Positions 1 through 12,500 of a DNA stretch of 64,000 nucleotides are shown here, in pieces; the stretch's first letter is position 1, and each line of letters starts with the position of its first letter. Location: the NCBI GenBank assembly GCA_013339895.1, contig JABACO010000018.1, positions 6,958,699 through 7,022,698 of the forward strand, given 5' to 3'. Below the pieces are notes generated by a model, which saw only the letters and a list, made by a program, of their open reading frames with translations, had not been told where the DNA came from and did not search any database. Both the position numbers and the translations under genes were made by a program. Source of the DNA: Ephydatia muelleri (Eukaryota; Porifera; Demospongiae; Spongillida; Spongillidae).

Positions 1-78
1 TCTGGCCATTATTTAATAACAGAGAGTGCCACAAGGTCCATTACCAAATCCATCGACACCAAAGACAGTAATACCTTG

Positions 79-1437
79 AACAGGTCAGGTAACTGATCTC
101 TCAAGGTGTCAATGTCACCACCAGAGCTGGCAACACTGCAAACAACAAGCAAAACTGGAGGATGTGCCCTACCCCACATGACTTACTCTATTGGATGTGG
201 GGAAGATTGCTGGGCCATGTTTCTGAACTTGAAGTGTGTCCGGATGGCAGCAGCGCTCTCCACAGGTGGCTTACCTGCAAGGTAGGTAGCTACCACATCC
301 TCCTGGAGCAGGTGGAGGTCAAACTGGCAGGGTGTGTGCTGCTGCACCACACTGCCAGACACAGATGCCATAGGATTCTTCAGTACTTTAGGAAGAGCAC
401 CCTCTGGTACATAGGCAGTTCTCTGGGGGGTATATCGACTGCGCACCAGTTGCAAGAAATCATCAATTTCATGAAGGCTAGGGATGGAGGAGGGAGAGAG
501 TGTGGTGAATGCAAATGTACATGTAGCTTACATTCCCCACACAGGATGCCACGATGCATACCCTTCCTCCCTCCCTCCCCCCAGTGCATCCACACACCAG
601 TTCTTCCTTCCCACAATACAGTGGCTCAGTGTGAATTCTGTTAGAGGAGTCCTGGGAGGGTCTGAAGGCAGTAGATGGTACACAGAGAGGCACTGGGACC
701 TTGTCATGGTATACAGGCCCTGAATGAAGTTATTGTGGGTATTGACAATGTCAGCCATCACGATGTACAGCCAATCATTTCCTTCTTCTTCCTCTGGTGT
801 ATCTGGTGGTTCGGGACGTTGAACAGGGGAACACTTCTACATGTTCTGATGACTAACCTGACAGGAAGTGAAGGAGTGGCATATTGTCAGCTATTGTATA
901 CAACTTGTTTCCACGACGTACTGCAACACATGCTCCAGCACCGATGGCATGACCTATGGTCTCCACATAGGCATTGTAGCCCACTAAAGTAAGAGTGTGA
1001 TATGTGTGAGTACCGTAATGAGAGGTACAGGGCAGATGGGGGAAAGAGAGAAAACGAAAAAAGAGAAGGGGAATAAACATAAGGATGCACAGTTTCAGTT
1101 TCTGAACCTTTGACCCTTTCATACAGCTCCTTGATGTGTGTTCCAAAATCCTTAGAGTACCTCTCTACAGCCCGCTCCACCACTTGGCCTATCTTCAGCT
1201 CAGTGGCTTTGTCATAGGATACGATGTAGGCCAACTGGGTGTGCAACCACAGGTAGAACTCCACCAGGTCTGGGAGGAGGCGCCCCCCCGCCTGGAGTTG
1301 AGGGCGCTCCAAGACAAACTGTGTGAGCATGTACAGTCCTCCTCCTTGCTTCTGTAGGGATATGTCACCTGAGCTCAGAAGGTTGTGGATAAAGTCCTTC
1401 TCCGTTGGAAAATGAGGGTACTGCTCGTCTAGATGTC
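79..1437 (-). CDS. RNF213-like gene: C-terminal exons (gene continues past the left edge)
   Basis: Exons about 1437-1107 (FPTEKDFIHNLLSSGDISLQ, LLPDLVEFYLWLHTQLAYIV), 985-862 (GYNAYVETIGHAIGAGACVA), about 835-570 (EEEGNDWLYIVMADIVNTHN), 477-190 (PCQFDLHLLQEDVVATYLAG) and about 138-79 (VASSGGDIDTLRDQLPDLFK). The QFDL...GKP stretch and the SSGGD stretch match the very C-terminal part of RNF213, so only about 100-150 codons should lie beyond position 1. Bases 1-78 are intron. These exons are helical and contain no cysteine cluster. The final exon pair shows clean acceptor (TTTGCAG) and donor (GTATTA) signals. Confidence 0.8.
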
Positions 1438-4400
1438 TGAAATGTTCCACACATTAGGTTTATGCACAGGAACTACCAAGTACTACACATAATTAATGAG
1501 TCGTGATTAAAATAAAATCTAATTGTTTACACGCACAGTGACAAGATATTCTATTTCATTTGGCAACATGACAAAACATCAATATGATATGAATAAAACA
1601 AATGCTTTCAACCCAACCACAAAATCGTTTGTTAATATACTGGTAGAGTATTACAATCGAGAAACAGAATATCGAGAAACAGAATCAGGAGTGTATACAC
1701 TTTAGCCAAGGCCAATTTGTTTTTACAATTTAACACCACTGTCTCAGTGACAGAGTAAGTCATGTTAATATGATACTACTGTTGAACATGATTATTTTTC
1801 ACTATACATGTACATATTTCAACATCTGAAGGGCCGCTGCCACTGTAGTACTGAACAGACTTGTGTCTCTTTTTGCTGAGAACAACTGCGTTGCTTAACA
1901 CTGTGGAAAACTAAAGGGTTTCATTACTGTGGTCCACAATAATGTGCCTTGTGACTCAAGGTCTTCATTTCATCATCCACTAGTTCTTATAATAACTCTA
2001 CTAATAACTCTTGTCATTTCCCTTGTCTGCTCAGCTTTTTGCAAAGCATAGTCATTGAAATAAACCTGCACTTTGTTTGTTGTAATATGTTTTTTACTTT
2101 GCTATATTACTATTAATTTAGTTTGTTTCTTGCATTTCAAAAGTTTTAGTATGAACAATTGCTCGCACCAAGAACAATTGAAATATTACCTGATGCTGAA
2201 GAAGACAGGATTTTGCCACTCACGAGAATACTGTGAGAACTGAAAGATGTGTAGGTGTCAGGCAACCAAATACATGTACATGTATGTAATTCAAGCACGA
2301 GAAGTATTGCACTTAAAAATGGGAATCTAATTGAATATAATTGCCATTAATGATTATTCCACTATGCTGAACCATAACTGTCAGACACACATGTGGGGGA
2401 TGATTATATTTCATATCCGATAGACAATATCTAAATGGTTCCATAATTCTGGCAATGACTTTATATGGCTTTAAATTGATCTATTTAAAAGGTTTCTATG
2501 TCAATTTGCCAGAATCAAAATATGTAAGCTAATTTTACTTTCTGTTACCGTGCAGTGAGGTAATGCTGCGGAGTGTGGTGGTTTAGGTATAGATGTAGTG
2601 TAATTAGTTTTGCATTCAGCTGTGTACATCAATTTCATAATATGATTCATTGAGTATACATGTAAATGTTCCCTGTGTTTATTAAAACCAATTACACAAG
2701 TTTAATAATAATACCATCATCCATTAAATGGATTTGAAAATGCAAACTTAACAATCTAATTCAGCTTTATTAAAACAGCAATTTGAGATGCAATGCCCTA
2801 TAATACAAGAATAATGATGAATCACATTTTTTATACAATAAAACATCATTGGATGTTGATTACAGTTGAAATCGTGGCACTCGAGCATAAATTTGTTTTT
2901 CAGTACTTCAATGTTTGGCATTAGTTTTTGGACAAACGATGAATGATATCCAAATCTGATTGCAGTTTTATCTTGATAAACTACATGACAACAAATGTCA
3001 AAAGTGTGAAGTTATCACATGACTTCCTAATTATTCAGCATTTTCATTTGTGCAACCTGTTCAATAAACACGTCTTTTGCTATTTTCTTCATCATTATGT
3101 GACAAATTGTTCTGAAAAGCGCTATGGCTCTATCGATCATCCGAGTCAAAATTTCAATGTGGTAAACTAGAGTTTTAATCCCAACTAAATAGTATGAGTT
3201 TCTAGATACTTTTACCAACAAGAATTCCTTATGGGGAATTGTATTTAGCTGTAAACAGGTGTTTGCACTAGAAACACCCAACCAACCTATATAGTAGCTT
3301 ACCTGTTTGCTAAAACCAAACTTTAGGCTTTGATATTGTCATCCATTTTCAGATGAAAAACATTTAAATTATTCGTGTTTATTAATGAGTTTGTTTGCCA
3401 AATGCATGGCCGGAGGTCAATGCTGTTCTTGTCAGAGCCAAACTCAGGCCAGTTCATCAAATCAAGCACCACAAAGAGCTAGCATTGTAGTATCAGGAGT
3501 ATGGAAAGTTTTGGGAGAAAGGGAGCTCTGGGGAACTGCTAGTTTGAGTCGGTCGCTCTGCCGAAACAAGAAATCACAGTACTGGAGCTAACTAGAAACA
3601 TCTTGTGCTGGCCATATTCTGCGCATTCGTAGGAGAGTTTTACTATAACCACAAAGCAAGCTTCCTGCTTGGATATCAGAAATGTTCGGCATGTACTCCG
3701 ATAGTGACTCGAGCTCTTTGGCAGCATTTTTAGCTAGTTTGGATGCAGATCTGTGATTTCTTACGAGAATTATGCTTCAGTAGCGCAACCGACTCAATCT
3801 AGCAGCTTTGGGAGTTCCCCTTTCGCTTAAAAGCTTTCCAATGACTTACGCTGCAATGCTAGCTCTTCATGTTGCTCGCCTTGACAAAGGGCTCAGAGTT
3901 CGACTCTGAAAAGAACTGTTTATGCCATGCATTTACTGAACAAACTCATTAATAATGTGAATAATTAAAATGTTATTCATTTGAAATTGGACGACAATCA
4001 AAGCCTAAAGTTTGGATGAATGTTTTAGCGAACAGGTAAGCTACTATACAGGTTGGTTGGGACCTTTTGCTATCTATAACAGCTAACGCGATGCCACATA
4101 AGAAAGTTTTGTTGGTAAAGTATCTAGAAACATTTATTATCTCTAAACAGCACTTAGTTAAGATTAACATTTTTTGACTCGGATGACTGATAGAACTGTT
4201 GTCACAGTATATATACATAATGCTTTCAGAACAATTCGTCCCGTAACGGTGGAGAAAATAACAAAAAACGTGTTTATTGAACAGGTTGCACAAACTAAAA
4301 TGCTGAATAATTATGAAGTCACATGACAACTTCACACTTTCAATATTTGTTGTCATGTAGTTTATCAACATATAAATGCAATCAGATTTGGGATTTCATT

Positions 4401-6454
4401 CATCGTTTTTTTTCAAAAACTAATGCCAAACATTGAAGTACTGAAAATAATTTATGTTCAAGTACCATGATTTCAACTGTAAACTGGAATTACATGTAAC
4501 TCAGTCTAGTTGTTCCCCCGAATCAAATATGAAATAATTAATTCCAACTTGAGATTAGAGAGCCTCGATTTACCATAGACCTTTAAAATAGGATAATTTA
4601 CTTACTCCATTTCTCCTAACCATTTGTAACATATTTTTCATACATAGCATATAGCATACTAATTCCCATAGTAAAAAAGGCCACAAATTCCACATAAGAC
4701 ACCAATCAGTTTCATTTTTAGCACGTCTTTTACCTCTTCAGTACAGAATTCTAATACAGATTTTAAATAGTGTGCATACCGCTTCCTTGAGCTCAGACCA
4801 TGATGGCTGGTAGATCTGAGCATGCCACAGTCTCTCATAGCTGTCCAATTGCTCCCTGGTAACCAACTTGCCTTGCATGTTACCAGCAGTGGTGGGATTG
4901 GTACTCAACTAAAGTGAAGGAAAAGATGATGAATACAAAACCGCCAAAATACACTAAACATGACGTGTAACATATCAAAAAACGTAGCAATGAGAAGCAG
5001 TTACATGTACAATGCTGTAATAGATAAGTGTACTAAATGTTAGTAGGATTTCTAAGTGCCTCTCATAACTGCTTGGAATGCTAATTAACTTCACATGTAC
5101 ATACATGTATAATGGCAAATTCATTTGATTTTAGTAAGCTTGACATTATTGACCAAAACACCTGCTAGAAAATAACCTAAATCATAACTCTCCACTGCAA
5201 TGGTAACAAAACACTGGCTTTAATATAAGTTAGGCTCATTCATAGAATACCCCCCTCCAACAAACAAAGACTTACTTCATAAAACCTGTTCATGCACCTC
5301 ATGAGTAAGAAGGATCTTTCCTCATCAGAGATGTTCAGGTTATTCCTTATGTACAACCAGATTGTCCTCAGCTGGGAGACACAGTAGTGGCGAATGGAAA
5401 GCCAGTCAGAGATGATGGTTCCATGGAGCTTCTTGTCGGCATTGGGCTGGGTAAGGAGTGCCACGCAGAAGGCCCCAAAGTTGGCCCACAGGAGGAGATA
5501 GAGGGAGTGCAGTGTGTAGGTGCCCCTGCCTGCATGCTTCAGGTAGTCCTGGCGACCAAACTGGCCATCTGGGGACAGCTCTACACCACAGTCATAGTGG
5601 AGGCCATTGGGGTTGACCTTGGTGTCATACTGTAGATGATGGATTCTTAAACTATTGAGATGCAATGTAATAGTGCTGATATTACCATAAAGCCAGTCAT
5701 ATATGTGTCCACGAGGTCACCTGGTGCAAACATGTGGTACCAAAGGTGATTGCTGGCCTTTGGAGATGCTATCACCACAGCAATCATGTTGGCCAAGGCA
5801 TGTCGAAGGTCAACATCCGATTGGTCTGTATTTTGGAGTTAGGAACAAGAGTTGCATAGAAGAAGTGAATATTGAACTTACTGTACCTGGAGGCTGAGCC
5901 TTAGAAGGTCTGAACAGCTCTAGAAGAGGGTCCTCTGGCTTGCCCCTCCTCTGTTTGGGCCTTGCCTGTCTCCCTCCTGGTTGTAACATCAGCACCTCCT
6001 CATCCTCACGAAGTGGATTTGGCAGCTCAGGATTGGTCAACATCAGCTCTGGGTTAAGGAACCGTTGGATGATAGCTATGTGACCTTCCTCAAAGAACCG
6101 AGACAGTTTTTCTCCTCCAATGGCATTGCATAGCAGCTCTGACTTTTTCTGAATGAATGAGGGATTAAAAATCCAGTGACTATAGTATTGCAGAGTTGCC
6201 TTACTTTCTTGTCAAAGAAGTCATAGTACACAGTTAACCAGACGGCCATTTTGAATGCACCCCTGGGGTCCCCTCCAGGATTGGCTGCAGCAGAGGCCTT
6301 CTGTGTTGTACAACTGAATAGAAATAGTGAAGTGAGTACATGAGTGGATACAAGGGGTGAGATGGGAGACAGAGAATAGCTAGTAGACTCAATAACTACT
6401 CATGCAAAGCAAGTCTGTACACACACACAAATGCACAACTAAACACACAAACAT

Positions 6455-6506
<52 letters not shown>

Positions 6507-9500
6507 ACACAACACACACACACATTAGCTCACATGCATACATGAAAAGCACACAAATGGTTACCATTCACTGGCAATTTTGATTAATTCGTCAATATTT
6601 CCCTTGCCGTCATGTATCTTCTGCATGGCTTTGTTGACACGTTGATAAAGATTTCCCAGTGGATGGCCTTCTGCCATAAGTGGAAATAGGTGTGGCTTTG
6701 GTTCTGCCTGCTCCTGTTGGTATAGTTAGTAACAGAATACAATACATCATCGCATCGGTGGTACACAATCAATGTATATTTGCATGCCCAAAGTGCAGTT
6801 GTAGCCTGAGCATGAAGCTACTACATTAAACAAACAACTCTATTCAGTTCAGTTTATAGCACTCCTTGCTACTTGAATTGTACGGGCACTATCAAGCATA
6901 ATATGCTTTTCTCAGCCATTCCAATATAAAGGGAGGTGTCTTCACAGTGTTGCTATAGTATAGCAGGGTCTAATACACTACCTTTAGCTCCACACAAAAC
7001 TGCTCCAAACAGTTAATGCCTTGACAAACTGCTTCAAATTTCACTGTCAGCAGCTCAGTAAATTTTCGGAAACTCTTCAGACGTTTAAGGAGGTGTAGAG
7101 CAAGAACAAGGGTGTGACCTTTGCAGGCCCCTCCTCCTGTTGCAGGGTCATCCAGAATAGAATTAACTTCCTTTTTAATGCCACCAAGCTGCCTCATTTT
7201 GCTGGGCTCAGATGGGTCAAGATCAATCGCCACTTGCTGCACTATCGCCTGCACCACAGCCTGTAGCTCAATGTAGAGCAGTATCTTCTCCTCATTGGTC
7301 TTTGTGGTTGATCTACACAGCTATATGTATATGTTGTGTGTGCATGTGGTGAGGATGTCATGTGTTTGGTGTAGTGGAAATGGTATGTATGACAAAACAT
7401 GGAGCAGATCTTCATAGTCAAATGTAATGTAACTTGAATACCTCAAAGATGGTGAAATATATGCGAAGCAGAGCTGGCAAGCCTTGTGGCTTGCCAATGA
7501 GATGTTCCATCAGTGTCAGGAAGTAGAGATGAGCCAGTGGCTGCTGCATGCGTGCACTCTGTGGGGAATGTATCAGACAAAGTAGGTATGAAATAGAGTT
7601 GATATAGCGTAATTCTTCAATCTATGTGAAGATTGCTTTTTTTAAAATTAAGATGTGTGCGTAATTGTAAGAAGACGTTGGCTAGGCGGTTTTCAGAATG
7701 GAGTACACTAAAACCAGATACATGTAGCTAATAGTAGTGACAGAGAGAATTAAAAAAATTCCAATGAATTAGAATCATTCAGTGTTGCAAAAAGCAAATG
7801 GAGCATCTATATTTTCCATTGGTAATTTACTCACAATAGCATCTCGCTGAAGAGCAATGAAGGTGGACTGCTGGTAGAATGTAGGGATGTAGTGGGTGGG
7901 AGGTCCAAGATCAGGTGTAGAAATCAAGACCTCACCCAGAAGGGAACGACGCTGCATTTGGGAAATAACATTATCACTACACACACCAGTGCACAGGGAA
8001 AGTTTTACACAACAAAAAAATGAGTAAAACAATGTGCAATTCAATTTTTAATTAAGGATAATACAACTTAACATCACTATCACACTGAAAATGGATATTC
8101 ATATACCAAACCTATGCAGCCTCTTCCTCTATAGAATGCAGCATGACTGTTCATTTTACAATCTTTCACTCACCTTTTCATTATAAAATGCTAATGATGC
8201 ATGTGAGGATGTGGTACCACCACCACTCTGTTCACCCAGGATACGAGAAAGATATAACTTGAACATGTGTATCGACATCTGGTGATTTGTGTGGTAGCCA
8301 TTCTGCAGCTCAAGATCCACTGCACCACTGTTTATTTCTGTCCCCTTTGTCAGCTGACAGTTGGCATAAGCAAGGAACCATCGGCAGTCATCAGAGCTGC
8401 AATTGGTACTGTTGGCTGGGAAGAAGTGGTTGAATATTCTCTCGGTGAGCCTGTGGACCTTAATATCGTCTTCTGATGCCTTGACACACTCCACTGCCAC
8501 ATGATACACATCTGCTAGTTGGAGGCACTTGCTCTTTAACTGAGAAAAAAAATACAACAAAAAACAAAACTCATTCTTCATTCCAAAACATGAGTACGCA
8601 CAAGATGTGCACAAGCACACATCCATGTACACAACACATCCAAACATGTACGACATCTACGCACAACACTGCACATGTCAGAAAATTCGATATAAAATCA
8701 CCAGAACTAGCCATAAAAGTGAGTATGGGTGATTAATAACCCTTCAAATAGGATTAAATTCTAGTTCTGTAAGTTGAATCAAAAACAAATGCTAACGAGA
8801 TATAATCAACTGATTTAAAAATAAAATCTGTATCATACTCAGCAAAGAAATTAGTTAATAATAGTGTTTTTTCTAAGGACAAATTTATCATTACATGTCA
8901 TGGTTATCTACAATAATGGATTAACTGTAACTGTCAGTAACTTTTAATAAGATTTAACAAGTATGTTATTCAATTACTGAGTACACATGCCATGTGTCCC
9001 ATAGATTATTAATTTCTTTACATGTTTAAATTTCATCATTTGCTTATTTAATAATCTCATTTCAAGTCACGGTAACCATTTGGTCATCTGGAATATTTGG
9101 TCACAATTTCAATTGACCTTGATTTAGTTACTTAACCATCATTCAAAATCTAAAGTTGCATAGTTATAACAATTATAAGTAATACATCAGTTAGATGCCT
9201 GATATTGATACTGAGAAATAACCATTTACAAACATCGGGTACACAGACTTTCACACGTGCACATATATTACATCAACACTATACCACCCCCCACTACCTG
9301 TACCTCTCCATTCTCCTTGAAGTGCCTGGTGAACAAGGTACAGAACACCTTCTGCCCCATATTAAGCACCTCGCCATCACAGTCTGGCTTGCACTGCAGG
9401 ACAAAGAAGGTGGTCTGCATCACGTTGAACTGGGCTCTGGCCAGCTCCATCTCAGCAGACCCATCTAGACCTGCACTGATGCTGTCAGCAAGGGATGGGA

Positions 9501-12500
9501 GGGTGGTTATGTCCAGGTAAGCCCTGTACCACTGCTTTAGCTGTTCAAGAGCCCCAGCCTGGGGTAAGCCCCCATACATGCAGCCAAGGAGTGCATTAAA
9601 TAGAGCACTGATGACAAAGGTGCTCAACTGCTGTATGCTGAGAGCACTTCCTGTTTGACGGATAGAATACATGAACTGTTTCGTAGGAGAGGGTGGTGGG
9701 GGAGATAGTATGTTGGAAGAAACTGGTTTGATCTTTTCAATCTGGGCAAGTGAACGAAGGATAGTTGCCACTTTGGCAAGGTCCAGCTGGTACACTGCAA
9801 TGTAAGCATGGAGATAAACAACCCTCTCAGTGATGTCTAGTGTACTAAGGTTGCCAAACACTTCCTGCACAATCTGCTTTTCAATAACGGATTCTGAGCT
9901 CGTAAGGCGAAGCTTGGAGAAGATAAAGTTGTTGAAATAGCTGGTCCACAACTCAGGATTTCGAACAACTGATTGCACAAAGGTGACCACACACTCTTTT
10001 GACGAACTCTGTAAATTAGAGAGTAGTTGCATGTAAAAGAGATGGATACAGTGTTGAACACATTACTGTTCTCACCTCTTCCCTCTCTTTGATGCGACAC
10101 AGCATCCTCTCTTGCAGGGTAGTGAACTCTGTCTGCATGTCATGAGGGCCACTGATGGGTGTCATGGCATTATTCCCGAGAACATCTGCACCTTCATTTG
10201 CATCCCTCCTGGATTGCTCAACCAGCTGGTCCATGTGGCCAATCACCAAGTGAAAGAAGGGGAACACAGGTACATATCCTGGATTGCAAGGGGGTTGGAG
10301 GTTGTTGCTGAGCACCTTCAGTTGTGCCAAGGGGGGCAGTGGGGACAGAGCCAACAGGTCCCTGAAAAGGGCATCCACCACAGCAGATCCACCGTTCACA
10401 AAGATGCTATCAATGTTGCAGTTCTCATTTATTCTGGATACCATGACAACCACAAAGTCAATGAACGTAGCCTTGAAGGCTGCCTGGATGGTATCGGTGA
10501 TGTTCAGAGTGGACTGCTGCTGATGGGCAAGGCTTGCAGCCTGCTCCAAATACCCAGACATTACACTGGGCTGCCAGTAAGACCTGAAGTGCTGGCAGAG
10601 AACACCTCCCACACCCTTTGTGATCAACAGCTCACGTAGGAGCCTGTCCCTCTGGGAGATGGTGAGCTGGCCGTTGAAAGGAAATCCTCCATGGGAACTG
10701 AAGGGAACACGAGATGATATGACTGGAATGGCTTCCTCCAGAAGGCCCTTTGCAGTCTGGACCAAGGAGTCATCTTCCACGTTGGCATTGGCATCGTGAC
10801 GGAAGCAGCAATGGCTGAACCAATCTTCCACATCAATGACTCCATTGCCAATGTGGTGGCCTAAGGTGTCCAGGTAATAGTGATCCCATCCACGCAAGTA
10901 AAGTGTTGAGTAGCAAGGATTCAGGAAATTGTGGGGAGGGAAGTGTAGGAGAAGCACAAACAGTTTGGGCAATTGGGAACACTGGTTTTGATTCTCTGCC
11001 TCCTCTATCATTATGCGGAGGTGGTTGACCATGGGCACAGTCACCTCAGCCATGTTGGCGATCAAGAGGAGAACTTGGGCACTTTCAGACATGACAAAGG
11101 TCTTGAGTTGCTCCCGAATGCTGTTCTGTGGCTTGTTGGACAACTTGTGCACAACAACAGCAGCCAAGTCATCAAGCACAAGATCCCTGATAGCCTCATG
11201 GGCCAACTCCAAGCCTCTGGCATAGAACCCTGAACCAGAATAGGATGATGGAAGCTTATGTACCAGAGGAGAAGTCCGTGTGTAGCAGAGGAGCTTGGTA
11301 GGGCAGTACCTGGAATAACATACCAGCAGCCATCAAAAGATGAATAATACAACAGGAATGCACAATCCACTTACACTGTGGTGTGTTTCAACGTAGCAAG
11401 GCGATCCCTGATCAGCACCTTCAGGGAGAAGTGGGAATGGTGCCTGAGATAGTTAACGAGGTAGGAGGAGTCCATCTTCATCCTGTGGACAGTGAGTGCC
11501 TCTGGGGTCATGAGCTGCATGAGGCGCTTGCACAGATGCCTGACCAGCCACTGGACACCCAGGGCCACCATCATGCAACCCTCCGAGGACAGTCCCACGT
11601 TGGGAACGTTGCCCCCCTGGGGGGAGGGTGCTTCATGCAGCTTCTGCATGGCATCAGACACTCCCCGTACCACCCCTTGGGGGGTGATGTTCGGAAGCAG
11701 ACCCTGGAACTCTGTGTCACTACACACCAAGTAGGAAACATGTTGAGCATCCAGTGTGAGCTCCTCCAATGAGCACTGCAGCATGCAGGAAACAATAAAA
11801 TATTGATGTACACAGGCTGCAGACATGTGCACTGTACATGTACATACATAGACACAAGCTGTGACATGCATCACCCTGAGAGCACATACACAGTAAGCCA
11901 TCAACATCAACTCCATTCACAAACTAACATGCTTACAGTGGGAATGTGGAACCCAGCACTGGTCCTAAAAGCACGGATTAGTTCCTGTAGACAGACAACC
12001 TCAATGGCATTGTCCGACATTAGGTCATCCTTCGGTTCGTAGGGCTGATAGGTGTGTCTCTCAGTAGGCAGCATGGTAAGCAGTAGCGAGTCTGTGGTTT
12101 CTTTCTTCAGTCCATAAAAACTCTCCTTCCCTCTAACTGATCCAACAAATTCATTGACCTGAGTGACAGTAAGTTACATGTAGCATTGTGGGTACTACAG
12201 ACTATGTACAAATAATAACATACTTTATAGCCTGGTGACTACAGTACACAATCCCTATTTGCCTTATGACAATCTTAACCCCCACCCAAACACACCAGTG
12301 CCACCATGCTCAATAGCTCACCTTCTCTCTCACTGTACGTATGATGACAGCCATGCATGGAGGCAAGATGCCCAGGGCTGCATCAAGAAGGGCGTGGTGA
12401 GTCAGACGATACTTCTCAAAGCGGTTCAGGAATGGGGCCGGTGTGTTCTTCACCTCAGATTGCTTCACCACCACCACACACTGAAACTCAGGGTGCACCC

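Noticed and set aside
10112..10639. 175-codon plus-strand frame opposite a large minus-strand exon
   Set aside because: Shadow of the RNF213-like coding strand. The minus strand carries the family motifs and splice sites.
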